Positions 32,487 to 40,687 of a stretch of 64,000 nucleotides of DNA are shown here, piece by piece. The stretch comes from Crossiella sp. S99.2. Its GTDB lineage: Bacteria; Actinomycetota; Actinomycetes; Mycobacteriales; Pseudonocardiaceae. The stretch covers positions 620,001 to 684,000 of the forward strand of contig NZ_JALMDK010000003.1 of NCBI RefSeq assembly GCF_023094165.1. The letters run 5' to 3'. Below the pieces are notes generated by a model. The model saw only the letters and a list, made by a program, of their open reading frames with translations, made no database searches and was not told the DNA's origin. Both the position numbers and the translations under genes were made by a program. Every line of letters starts with the position of its first letter. Positions within the stretch are counted from its first letter, which is position 1.

Positions 32487-34493
32487 CTAGGCCAGGCCGG
32501 CCGCGATGAGCTGTTGCCAGATCTCGCCTGCGTCGATGACCTCGACCTCGAGTTTCTCCGCCTTGGCGAGTTTGCTCGCGCCGACGTCGGCGCCGGTGAT
32601 CAGCAGATCGGTGCTGGCCGAGACCGAGGAGGCGATGGTTGCGCCGGCTTTCTCGCATAGACGCTGGAAGGCCGGGCGGGGCACCTTCTCGCCGGAGCGC
32701 GGGTCGTTGATCGCGCCGGTGACCACCACGGTCTTGCCTGCCAGGGGCGCGTCGGCGGCGACCACGGGCGGCAGGTCTTCCTCGCGCACGTCCAGGGACA
32801 CGCCCCATTCGCGCAGGCGGTCGATCTCGGGGCGTAGCCGGGTGAGGTGTTCGGTCAGTGAGGCGGCGACCTTCGGGCCGATGTCCTCCACCGCGACCAG
32901 GCGTTCCTCGCCCGCGTCCGCGATCTCTTCCAGGGAGCCGAAACCGGCGCGGCACAGGCGGGTGGCGGTGCCCTCGGAGGCCATCGGGATGGCCAGGCCG
33001 ATCAGGGCGCGGCGCAGGCCGACCTTGCGGCTGGTGGCGATGGAGTCGATCATGCGGGCCGCGGAGACCTCGGCGATCCGGTCGAACTCCAGCAGGTGCG
33101 CCTCGGTGAGGGTGTAGAAGTCCGAGGGGTTCTCCAGCAGCCCGGCCTCGGCGAGGCGTTCGATCCACTTCGGACCGACCGCCTCGATGTCGGCGGCGGC
33201 GCGGGAGGCCCAGTGGATCAGCCTGCGCACGGTCTGGGCGGGGCAGGAGACGTTGGTGCAGAACAGTTCCCGGCTGTTGCCCTGTTCGGTGAGCGGTTCC
33301 GCGCAGGACGGGCAGGTGGTGGGCGGCACGATCTCGCGCTCGGCGCCGGTGCGCTTGGACTCGTCCAGCACCCCGGCCACGAACGGGATCACGTCACCGG
33401 CGCGGCGCACCAGCACGGTGTCGCCGATCCGGATGCCGCGGGCCCGGATGACCTCCTGGTTGGCCAGGGTGGCCTTGGTGACCGTGGTGCCGCCGACGAA
33501 CACCGGTTCCAGGTGCGCCACCGGGGCGATCTTGCCGGTTTTGCCGACGTCCCAGACCACGTCGGCGAGCACGGTGGTCTTCTCCTCGGCGGCGAACTTG
33601 AACGCCAGCGCGCCGCGCGGGGAGCTGGACCGGGTGCCCGCGGCGCGGTAGGCGTCCCGGTTGGCCAGGCGCAGCACCGCGCCGTCGAGGTCGTAGTCCA
33701 GGTCGTTGCGGCCCGCTTCGATCTCGGTGATCACCGCCTGGGCCTGCTCGGCGTCGGCGCACAGCCGCATGTCCGCGCCGGAGAGCCCCAGCTGGCGCAG
33801 GCCCTCGCCCAGGTCGGCGGCGGCGCTGTCCGCATCGGAGGTGTCCAGGTCGAAGGCGAAGAAGCGCAGCCGCCGTTCGGACACCGTGGCCGGGTCCTTG
33901 GCGCGCAACGTGCCGGCGGCCGCGTTGCGCGGGTTGATCAGCGGTTTGTCCGGGTGCGCGATGTTGTAGGCGGCGAAGGTGGAGCGCAGCATGACCGCCT
34001 CGCCGCGCACCTCGACCCGGCCGGGCGCGTCCACCCGCTCGGGCACCCCGTCGACCAGGGCGCGGACCAGCGGGGTCACGTCGTCGCCGGTGGTGCCGTC
34101 GCCGCGGGTGACCGCTCGCGCCAGCCTGCCTTCCTCATAGACCAGGGCGAGGGAGAGCCCGTCCAGTTTGGGCATGACCACCACCGGCTGGCCGGGGAAG
34201 CGGTCGAAGAAGGCCACCACCTGCTCGGGTTTGGTGGCCTTTTCCAGGGAGAGCATCGGACGGGAGTGCCGGACCGGGGCGTGCAGCACGGTGGGCGCGC
34301 CGACCTGATCGAGGGGATTCGGATCTGGGGTCAGCTCCGGGTTGGACTCGATCAAGGCACGCAGTTCGTCCTCGATCGCGTCGTACTCGGCGTCGGCCAC
34401 CAGCGGCGAGCCGCGGTAGTAGGCGTCGCGCAGCGCGACGATCTGATCAGCGAGTTCCCGGATGCGTTCCCCAGCGTTCACGGCGCTCAACAT
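32487..34493 (-). CDS. ligA: NAD-dependent DNA ligase, divergent paralogue
   Basis: 668-aa LigA-type enzyme with all domains: Ia (YYRGSPLVADAEYDAIEDEL), adenylation with Lys109 (MPKLDGLSLALVYE), OB fold, Cys4 zinc finger (CPSCAEPLTEQ, then CTNVSCPAQ), helix-hairpin-helix repeats and a C-terminal BRCT (LAGKTVVVTGAIND). Some positions differ from housekeeping LigA: LSLEKATKPEQV stands where LSLDNAF is usual, and MPKLDG replaces EPKIDG. This looks like the second LigA copy some actinomycetes carry, perhaps for repair, rather than the essential one. It is alone here, without gatCAB neighbours. Confidence 0.9.
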   Translation of the reverse strand: MLSAVNAGERIRELADQIVALRDAYYRGSPLVADAEYDAIEDELRALIESNPELTPDPNPLDQVGAPTVLHAPVRHSRPMLSLEKATKPEQVVAFFDRFPGQPVVVMPKLDGLSLALVYEEGRLARAVTRGDGTTGDDVTPLVRALVDGVPERVDAPGRVEVRGEAVMLRSTFAAYNIAHPDKPLINPRNAAAGTLRAKDPATVSERRLRFFAFDLDTSDADSAAADLGEGLRQLGLSGADMRLCADAEQAQAVITEIEAGRNDLDYDLDGAVLRLANRDAYRAAGTRSSSPRGALAFKFAAEEKTTVLADVVWDVGKTGKIAPVAHLEPVFVGGTTVTKATLANQEVIRARGIRIGDTVLVRRAGDVIPFVAGVLDESKRTGAEREIVPPTTCPSCAEPLTEQGNSRELFCTNVSCPAQTVRRLIHWASRAAADIEAVGPKWIERLAEAGLLENPSDFYTLTEAHLLEFDRIAEVSAARMIDSIATSRKVGLRRALIGLAIPMASEGTATRLCRAGFGSLEEIADAGEERLVAVEDIGPKVAASLTEHLTRLRPEIDRLREWGVSLDVREEDLPPVVAADAPLAGKTVVVTGAINDPRSGEKVPRPAFQRLCEKAGATIASSVSASTDLLITGADVGASKLAKAEKLEVEVIDAGEIWQQLIAAGLA

Positions 34494-34510
34494 AGTGCCG
34501 CCCACCGACA

Positions 34511-34523
34511 GTCCACAGCGGAC
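34511..34523. repeat. Intergenic variant of GTCCAC(A/T)GTGGAC word
   Basis: GTCCACAGCGGAC, one mismatch from the 13-base word, in the 76-base divergent gap between ligase and MBL genes. Confidence 0.35.
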
Positions 34524-34569
34524 GCGCTGCTGAGAGCCGCCACAGGTTCGATGCGGGAAGATCGGTCGC

Positions 34570-35664
34570 ATGATCCGATACCTGCTCGGCGCGCTGGCCG
34601 CGGCCCTGGTGTGGGTGCTGCGCGAACTGCCCGCCCAGTTCGGCGGCCGGGCGGGCGGCGACCGGGTGACCCGGTCCCCGCAGTACCGCGACGGCGCCTT
34701 CCGCAACCGCGCCCGCACCCTGGCCGCGCCGACGGGCCGGGCGAAGATCCTGCGCGAGCTGGTGCTGGGCAAACAGCAGCGCAAACCGGCCGGACCGGTG
34801 CCCCTCGTAGAGCCGCAGCCGCCGTCCGGGCAGGGCGTGCACCTGACTTGGTACGGGCACTCCAGCGCGCTGGTGGAGCTGGACGGCGGGCTGATCCTGC
34901 TCGATCCGGTGTGGGGCGAGCGGGTCTCGCCGCTGCCCTTCGGCGGACCACGGCGGCTGCACCGGCCGCCGGTGCCGGTGGAGTCATTGCCGCAGGTGGA
35001 CGCGGTGATCATCTCGCACGACCACTACGACCACCTGGACCTGGCCACGGTGCGGGCACTGGTGCGCACCCAGACCGCGCCGTTCGTGGTGCCGCTGGGC
35101 GTGGGCGCGCACCTGCGGCGCTGGCGGGTGCCCGCGGACCGGATCATCGAGCTGGACTGGTCGGAGTCGGTCACCGCGGGCGGGGTGGAGATCATCGCCA
35201 CCCCGGCCCAGCACTTCTCCGGGCGGGCGTTGAAACGGGACGACACGCTGTGGGCCTCCTACGCGCTGATCGGCCCCGAACACCGGGTCTTCTACACCGG
35301 CGACACCGGCTACTTCCCCGGCTTCGCCGAGATCGGCGCGCAGCACGGCCCGTTCGACGCCACCCTGGTGCAGATCGGCGCGTACGTGGACACCTGGCCG
35401 GACATCCACATGACCCCGGAGGAGGGCGTGACCGCGCACCAGGACCTGCGCGGCGGCCTCCTGGTACCGGTGCACTGGGCGACCTTCACCCTGGGCGTGC
35501 AGGACTGGGCCGAGCCGGTCGACCGGCTGTGGGCGGAGGCGAAGGCACGCGAGGTCGCGGTGGCGATCCCGCGGCCCGGTGAGCGGGTGGACGTGGCCGC
35601 GCCCGCGCCGGTGGTGCCCTGGTGGCAGTTGCTCGAACCCGGTCAGACCGAGTCGACCAGGTGA
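34570..35664 (+). CDS. MBL-fold metallo-hydrolase (NAPE-PLD/UlaG-like), N-terminal anchor
   Basis: 364-aa metallo-beta-lactamase fold protein. Metal motif SHDHYDHLD with His150, His152, Asp154 and His155, then TPAQHFSGRAL, FYTGDTGYF and VPVHWATFTLG supply the remaining ligands, as in NAPE-PLD/YtnP-like hydrolases. A single N-terminal hydrophobic stretch (residues 2-20) suggests membrane attachment facing either side. RGRAKIL-type basic residues follow it. The 3' end overlaps the convergent zinc-ribbon gene by 22 bases. A phospholipase D-like or beta-lactone hydrolysing role is possible; the substrate is unknown. Confidence 0.88.
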   Translation: MIRYLLGALAAALVWVLRELPAQFGGRAGGDRVTRSPQYRDGAFRNRARTLAAPTGRAKILRELVLGKQQRKPAGPVPLVEPQPPSGQGVHLTWYGHSSALVELDGGLILLDPVWGERVSPLPFGGPRRLHRPPVPVESLPQVDAVIISHDHYDHLDLATVRALVRTQTAPFVVPLGVGAHLRRWRVPADRIIELDWSESVTAGGVEIIATPAQHFSGRALKRDDTLWASYALIGPEHRVFYTGDTGYFPGFAEIGAQHGPFDATLVQIGAYVDTWPDIHMTPEEGVTAHQDLRGGLLVPVHWATFTLGVQDWAEPVDRLWAEAKAREVAVAIPRPGERVDVAAPAPVVPWWQLLEPGQTESTR

Positions 35665-36101
35665 TGTGAGGGTCCGTAGCTGATCCGCCAGCTCGCGCAG
35701 TAGCCCAGCCTGCCGTCGGCCACGCAACGGATCGCGATGTTGATCCAGTGCACGTCCGCGGTCGGGGTGGTGTCCCGGAAAGTGAACCCGACCGCGGTCT
35801 CGAAGTTGTCCTCGCCGCAGACGCACTCGACGAAGTAGCGCGCCTCGGCCTCCTCGTCGAGGGTCGGCCAGTGCTCGGCCGAGTCGAGCATGGGCACGGT
35901 GCGGTCGCAGCCGGCGCAGGTGCGGCGCACGCAAGTGCCGGATTCGTCGGTCTCCAGCACGAAGACCTGACCGGCGCAGTCGGCGCAGCGGGCCACCACC
36001 ACCCGGTGCGCGCCGAACTCGGGCGGGTCCGCCTCGAAGTAGGCGAGCAGGTCGTCGAGGTTGTCCCCGATCCAGCTGTCGTCGATCTCCCTGAGTGTCA
36101 C
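35643..36101 (-). CDS. Hypothetical protein with cysteine-pair (zinc-ribbon-like) motifs
   Basis: 152-aa protein I do not recognise. Four Cys in two CxxC pairs (ARCADCAGQVFVLE and RRTCAGCDRTV) could form a zinc ribbon. A further CVCGEDNFE and a C-terminal half predicted as beta strands (VGFTFRDTTPTADVHWINIAIRCVADGRLGYCASWRISYG) follow. Start taken as GTG 36101, which gives a natural N-terminus (MTLREIDDSWIG); its Shine-Dalgarno is poor. It is divergent from the phosphotransferase gene across 42 bases, so the two may share a promoter region. Confidence 0.7.
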   Translation of the reverse strand: MTLREIDDSWIGDNLDDLLAYFEADPPEFGAHRVVVARCADCAGQVFVLETDESGTCVRRTCAGCDRTVPMLDSAEHWPTLDEEAEARYFVECVCGEDNFETAVGFTFRDTTPTADVHWINIAIRCVADGRLGYCASWRISYGPSHHLVDSV

Positions 36102-36143
36102 CGCGGCAGAGTAATGGGTTGCCCCGACAGAGAAGATCGAGTC

Positions 36144-37127
36144 ATGACCACATTCCTCACCCAGTCCGACATAACCCGCCGTACCGCCGCCGCGGTGGAC
36201 GCGGCGGTGGGCGCCGGACGGGATCTTGGTCTCGCCGTCACCGAGGCCAGGGTGCTGCACGACCTGTTCTCCGTCGTGGTCCACCTCGCGCCGGCGCCGG
36301 TGGTGGCCCGGATTCCCGTTGTGCTGCCGGAATCCGCGGGCCTGGACGCGCTGGCGCACCGCCAGCAGGCGGAGCTGGACGTGACCCGATGGCTGGCCGA
36401 CCAGGGCGTCCCGGTGCTCCCGCCCAGTCCGCTGGTGCCGCGGAAACCCGTGCAGCGCAACGGGTTCTCCATGACGTTCTGGCAGCTCGTCGCGGAGGAC
36501 CGGGGCAAGGAACCCGACTACGCGGCCAACGCCGAGAGCACCGCCGCCCTGCACGCCGCGCTGCGCGACTACCCAGGCCCGCTGTCGTTCCTGTCCGCGG
36601 CCGAACCGGAGTTCATCACCGAAGGCCTTGCGCTGCTGGGTAATCAGCCCGATCTGCTCGATGCGGCTGACCTGGACCGCGCTCGCCGCGAATGGCAGGT
36701 GCTGGAGCCGCCGGTGCGCTCGCGGACGGCATTCGAGCAGGCGTTCCCCGGGATCGACCTGCAGCCCATCCACGGCGATTCCCCGCCAGCCAACATCTTC
36801 GCCGGTGCGGACGGCGACCGCTACGCCGACTTCGAGCTGGTCACCCTGGGCCCGGTCGAATGGGACCTGGCCGCGCTCGGACCCGACCTGGAAGCGGCCT
36901 ACAACCGCGGCGCCCAGCGCAACGGCCTGCGGGCGTTGCGCGCGGACGTGCTGAGGTTCGTCAACGCCGTAGGCATGTTGCGCGGCATCGCTTTCCTCGC
37001 ACTCGCGCCGCAAATGCCCGCCATCGTGGAGTACGTGACGCCCACCCTCGACCCCTGGCGCGGCACGCCGTTCGCGGGCGGCCTGACTCCCGGAAACTCG
37101 GTTGGCCACCAGCGGGACGCGGACTAA
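36144..37127 (+). CDS. Aminoglycoside phosphotransferase-family kinase
   Basis: 327-aa APH/choline-kinase-like fold. The catalytic loop reads PIHGDSPPANIF (HxD at the base, usually HGDLHPGNxL) and the metal-binding DFELVTLGPVEWDLA follows, where DFD/DFE is typical. The N-terminal lobe is short, without a clear Walker-like loop, as in APH. It could phosphorylate an aminoglycoside, a macrolide or a cell metabolite. Its stop lies 10 bases before a leader peptide and 175 before an ABC-F gene, so the pair may form a small resistance-like locus (inference). Confidence 0.82.
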   Translation: MTTFLTQSDITRRTAAAVDAAVGAGRDLGLAVTEARVLHDLFSVVVHLAPAPVVARIPVVLPESAGLDALAHRQQAELDVTRWLADQGVPVLPPSPLVPRKPVQRNGFSMTFWQLVAEDRGKEPDYAANAESTAALHAALRDYPGPLSFLSAAEPEFITEGLALLGNQPDLLDAADLDRARREWQVLEPPVRSRTAFEQAFPGIDLQPIHGDSPPANIFAGADGDRYADFELVTLGPVEWDLAALGPDLEAAYNRGAQRNGLRALRADVLRFVNAVGMLRGIAFLALAPQMPAIVEYVTPTLDPWRGTPFAGGLTPGNSVGHQRDAD

Positions 37128-37137
37128 CCTCGCCGTC

Positions 37138-37200
37138 ATGTGCACCAGTACCGGCTACGCCGCGATCAACACGGCGATGCCGCCCCGCATCGCCGCCTGA
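37138..37200 (+). CDS. Probable regulatory leader peptide of the ABC-F gene
   Basis: A 20-codon open frame, ATG to TGA, encoding MCTSTGYAAINTAMPPRIAA, placed 102 bases before the ABC-F start. ABC-F antibiotic-resistance genes are often controlled by a short upstream frame at which drug-bound ribosomes stall and switch RNA folding; the Pro-Pro-Arg near the end is a plausible stall site. No strong Shine-Dalgarno is seen. Evidence is position, size and the alternative hairpins just downstream. Confidence 0.6.
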   Translation: MCTSTGYAAINTAMPPRIAA

Positions 37201-37227
37201 CGGCGGCGCACCGAGCACTTCCTCCCT

Positions 37228-37276
37228 GCCCGCCGTTCCGGCCATCGCCGGGCGGCGCCACTTTGTGCTGCCCGGC
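37228..37276 (+). promoter_or_regulatory. Alternative hairpins (attenuator-like) before ABC-F gene
   Basis: GCCCG (37228-37232) can pair with CGGGC (37249-37253), or the overlapping GCCGGGC (37247-37253) can pair perfectly with GCCCGGC (37270-37276). The two pairings exclude each other and lie between the leader peptide and the ABC-F start, the layout of a ribosome-mediated attenuator. There is no U-tract after the second stem. Confidence 0.5.
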
Positions 37277-37302
37277 TCCCCCGAGAGCTGCGGAGCATTC
37301 AC

Positions 37303-38871
37303 TTGTCCATTTCCCCACATCTGCGCGCCACCGATATCTCCGTCACCCTGGGCGGTCGCGTGCTGCTCACCGACGTCTCCGTCACCGTCTCGACCCGGTC
37401 CCGGCTGGCCATCGTCGGCGAGAACGGGCGCGGCAAAACCACCCTGCTGCACGTGCTCGCCGGACTGCGCCTCCCCGACCGGGGTTCGGTGCACCGCGCG
37501 GGCAGCTTCGGCCTGTCCCAGCAGGCATTGCCCGCCGGTCCGGGTGAGACGGTCGGCTCGCTGACCGACGAAGCCCTGCACGCCGCCCGCACCGCGTTGC
37601 GCGACCTCGACGAAGCCACCGACGGCCTCACCCGGGGCCTCGCCGAGGCCGAGCAGCAGTACACCCGCGCCCTGGAGTCGGCCACCCGCCTCGATGCCTG
37701 GGATGCCGAGCGCCGCCTGGACATCGCCCTGGCCGGGCTCGACGCCTGCCCCGACCGGGAGCGCGAACTGCGCACCCTCTCGGTCGGGCAGCGCTACCGG
37801 GTGCGGCTGGCCTGTCTGCTCAGCGCCGGGCACGACCTGCTGTTGCTGGACGAGCCCAGCAACCACCTCGACGCGGGCGGCCTGACCTTCCTGGCCGAGC
37901 GGCTGCGGACACACCGCGGCGGACTGGCCCTGGTCAGCCACGACCGCACCCTGCTGCGCGAGGTGGCACACGAGTTCCTCGACCTGGACCCAACCCAGGA
38001 CGGCAGGCCCCGCCGGTACGCAGGCGGCTACCAGGCCTGGGTGGACGGCCGCCGCCGGGACCGGGCGCGATGGGTGCAGGAGTACGAGGAGCAGCAGGCC
38101 GAACAGCGTGGCCTGGCCACCGCCCTGGACCAGGTCAGGTCCCGGTTGAGCACGGGGTGGCGGCCGGACAAGGGCACCCCCAGGCATCTTCGGCAGTCCC
38201 GCACGCCGGGGGTGGTGCAGGCGCTCAACCGCGCGCAGGAGGCCCTGGCCGCGCACCGGGTCACCGTGCCCGAACCGCCGCTCACCCTGCGCTGGCCGGA
38301 AGCACGCACCCGCACCGGCGCCGGGCTAGTCCGGGTGGACGCGGTGCGGGTGACCGGGCGGCTCGATCAGCCGGTCAGCCACACCCTGGACGGCGGCGAC
38401 CGGCTGCTGGTCACCGGCGGCAACGGCACCGGCAAGTCCACCCTGCTCGGCCTGCTCGCCGGAGTGCTGGCCCCGAGCCAGGGCCAGGTGCGGCACCTGC
38501 CGGGCGCGCGGATCGAGCTGATCGCCCAGGAGGTCCCGGACTGGCCGGGGGAACTGACCGCCTGGCAACTGTTCGAGCGGCAGGCCCTGCCCGGTTCGCC
38601 GACCTCCTCCGGGCTGCTGGACCGGGAGGCCGCGCGCACCCCGGTGGCCCGGCTATCCCTTGGCCAGCAACGGCGACTGGACCTGGCCCTGCGCCTGGCC
38701 GCCCGCCCGGACCTGGTGATCTTCGACGAGCCGACCAACCACCTCTCCCCCGCCCTGGTCGACGAACTCACCGCGGCGATGGCCGGCACCAGCGCCGCGG
38801 TAGTCGTGGCCACCCACGATCGCGGGTTGCTGACCGAACTCGCGCACTGGCCCCGGCTGGCACTCGGCTGA
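37303..38871 (+). CDS. ABC-F ATPase (antibiotic-resistance/ribosome-protection type)
   Basis: 522-aa soluble tandem ABC protein without membrane domain. First cassette: Walker [10 protein letters not shown], signature [12 protein letters not shown], Walker [13 protein letters not shown]. Linker with basic and Gln-rich helices ([20 protein letters not shown]). Second cassette: [21 protein letters not shown] and [11 protein letters not shown]. It belongs with TlrC/OleB/LmrC/VarM-like proteins that bind the ribosomal E site and displace drugs at the peptidyl-transferase centre or exit tunnel. Start is TTG 37303 with GGAG seven bases upstream. Preceded by a leader peptide and hairpins, so it is probably induced by the drug itself. 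Confidence 0.9.
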   Translation: MSISPHLRATDISVTLGGRVLLTDVSVTVSTRSRLAIVGENGRGKTTLLHVLAGLRLPDRGSVHRAGSFGLSQQALPAGPGETVGSLTDEALHAARTALRDLDEATDGLTRGLAEAEQQYTRALESATRLDAWDAERRLDIALAGLDACPDRERELRTLSVGQRYRVRLACLLSAGHDLLLLDEPSNHLDAGGLTFLAERLRTHRGGLALVSHDRTLLREVAHEFLDLDPTQDGRPRRYAGGYQAWVDGRRRDRARWVQEYEEQQAEQRGLATALDQVRSRLSTGWRPDKGTPRHLRQSRTPGVVQALNRAQEALAAHRVTVPEPPLTLRWPEARTRTGAGLVRVDAVRVTGRLDQPVSHTLDGGDRLLVTGGNGTGKSTLLGLLAGVLAPSQGQVRHLPGARIELIAQEVPDWPGELTAWQLFERQALPGSPTSSGLLDREAARTPVARLSLGQQRRLDLALRLAARPDLVIFDEPTNHLSPALVDELTAAMAGTSAAVVVATHDRGLLTELAHWPRLALG

Positions 38872-38953
38872 GCGTGGCGGGGCCGCGGTGGCGAGGAGCG
38901 TGGGTGCGGTCGGCCGGGTTGCGGGGCACCCAGGCGGCCGGGAAGCTGCACCC

Positions 38954-40603
38954 GTGATCACACGCTGCGCCCTGCTCGTGCTGTGTTTGCTGGCCACCCT
39001 GCTCACCGCCCCGGCCGCGACGGGGGCGGTGGCCAACGCCGAGGGCAAGGTCACCGATCCGGTGCCGCTGCTGGAGTACCGCACCGCGGGACAGGCCGGC
39101 TGGTTCTGGACGTTGTCCCAGGCCGAGGGCAACGCCGCCGAAGGACAGTTCGGGATGGCCCGGCAGCACACCCGGCTGGGTTTCCTGCGACGGCAGGCAT
39201 TTCCGGGCAGTCAGCCCCTGTACCGGCTGCGGGTGGCCGACCGGTCGGCGTACCTGCTGACCGCCTCGGCCAGTGAGCGGCAGAGCCTGCTCGACTCCGG
39301 CCGGTTCACCGAGGGTGGCGTGCTCGGCCACACCGGCGCGACCCGGCAGCCGGGGACCGAGGTGCTGTACCGGATGTCCAACGGCGCCGAGTGGCGCGCG
39401 GTGCCCGCCCGCAAGCAGGCCGACTTCCTCGCGCAGGGGTACCGGACCGACGGGCCGCTGGGTTACGTCTGGCCCGCGTTCCACCGGACCGGGGCGATCT
39501 ACTTCGGCACCTTCGACGCCAAGGGCAACCAGTCCCTGATCGCCGGGGTCAAACGGGTGTACCAGCGGGACAACGACTGGTGGGGCGGGCTGCGGGACTT
39601 CGCCGGGTCGGGGGTGCCGCGCAACGCCTGGCACTGGCCGCAGGAGGACTTCACCGACCGCGAACCGGCCATCGGCTTCTACGACGACGCCAACCCGGAC
39701 ACCCTGCGCAAACAGGTCGCCCAGGCCGCGGGCGCCGGACTGCGGTACTTCAGCTTCTACTGGTACTGGAACCCGGCCGACGGCGGCGCGGAGAACTACA
39801 TCGAGGGCCTGCGCGCCTACCTGGCCGCGAGCAACCGCACCGATATCGACTTCACCATCCTCACCTGCCTGCACCCCTGGACCGACGGCCCGGTGTCGCT
39901 GAAGCTGCCCCTGGAACAGATCACCAAGGCCGCGAACACCATCGTGGACAGCTACCTCACCAAGTCCAACTACCTGCGCGCCAACGACGGCAGGCCGATC
40001 ATCGGCGTGTGCGACGCCCGCGGCGTCGGCAACGGCACCGCCACCGGGCTGCACGTCGCGGACACCCGCCGGTTCACCGACGCGATGCGGGCGCGGGCCA
40101 GGGAGAAACTGGGTGAGGAGGTGCTGATCACGCTGAACGGGGTGCCGCCCGCCGAGGCGGGCTTCGACGGCAGCGACTGCCTCGGCCAGTTCGACGACTC
40201 CCGTTCCTACCAGCGCTACGCCGACAACCAGCGCGGCTTCTTCCACAACTACCCGGGAACCCTGCTGCGCTGCGCGACCTCGGACTTCGACGAGCGGCCG
40301 CGGATCGCCATCTCCATCCCCGACCCCGGGCCCGATCCGGCCAAGCTGCGCGAGCGGTTCCGCTGGTACCCCGACGCCGACCTGCCCGGGTTCGAGCGGC
40401 TGCTGGACAACGTGCGCACCGACATCGCCGAGTCCACCCGGCCGTCCACCGTGGACAACTTCGTCTCGCTCTACGCCTGGAACGAGTGGCACGAGGGCGG
40501 ATACGTCGAGCCGAACAAGCGGGACGGCTGCGCCTACCTGGACGCGGTGCGCCGGAAACTGGGCCTGACCACCGGGGCGGGCTGTGTCGCCAACCCCACC
40601 TGA
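38954..40603 (+). CDS. Secreted GH99/WbsX-like protein with N-terminal DUF5648-like repeats
   Basis: 549 aa from GTG 38954 with a Sec signal (MITRCALLVLCLLATLLTAP, AxA-like site TGA-VA). Residues about 35-175 are three tandem approx. 45-residue units with FWTLSQAEG, YRLRVADRSAYLLTA and YRMSNGAEWRAV, resembling the DUF5648 beta-trefoil seen on secreted enzymes. The rest resembles the WbsX/GH99-like domain: AIGFYDDANPDTLRKQVAQAAGAGLRYFSFYWYWN, HPWTD and YAWNEWHEGGYVEPN (the usual GH99-type WNEWxEG signature). It may act on a glycan. It stands alone. Confidence 0.8.
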   Translation: MITRCALLVLCLLATLLTAPAATGAVANAEGKVTDPVPLLEYRTAGQAGWFWTLSQAEGNAAEGQFGMARQHTRLGFLRRQAFPGSQPLYRLRVADRSAYLLTASASERQSLLDSGRFTEGGVLGHTGATRQPGTEVLYRMSNGAEWRAVPARKQADFLAQGYRTDGPLGYVWPAFHRTGAIYFGTFDAKGNQSLIAGVKRVYQRDNDWWGGLRDFAGSGVPRNAWHWPQEDFTDREPAIGFYDDANPDTLRKQVAQAAGAGLRYFSFYWYWNPADGGAENYIEGLRAYLAASNRTDIDFTILTCLHPWTDGPVSLKLPLEQITKAANTIVDSYLTKSNYLRANDGRPIIGVCDARGVGNGTATGLHVADTRRFTDAMRARAREKLGEEVLITLNGVPPAEAGFDGSDCLGQFDDSRSYQRYADNQRGFFHNYPGTLLRCATSDFDERPRIAISIPDPGPDPAKLRERFRWYPDADLPGFERLLDNVRTDIAESTRPSTVDNFVSLYAWNEWHEGGYVEPNKRDGCAYLDAVRRKLGLTTGAGCVANPT

Positions 40604-40633
40604 GCGCGGCTGTCACCCGGCTCCGCTAGACTG

Positions 40634-40647
40634 ACTAAAATTTCAGT
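40634..40647. promoter_or_regulatory. AT-rich palindrome upstream of agmatine deiminase-like gene
   Basis: ACTAAAATTTCAGT, palindromic at 12 of 14 positions, in the 84-base leader before the TTG start at 40688. It stands out from the GC-rich surroundings and could be a repressor site or part of a -10 region. Confidence 0.45.
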
Positions 40648-40687
40648 AAATGGCTGCCCGCCGACCGGCCCACAGTGGAGTGAGCAC

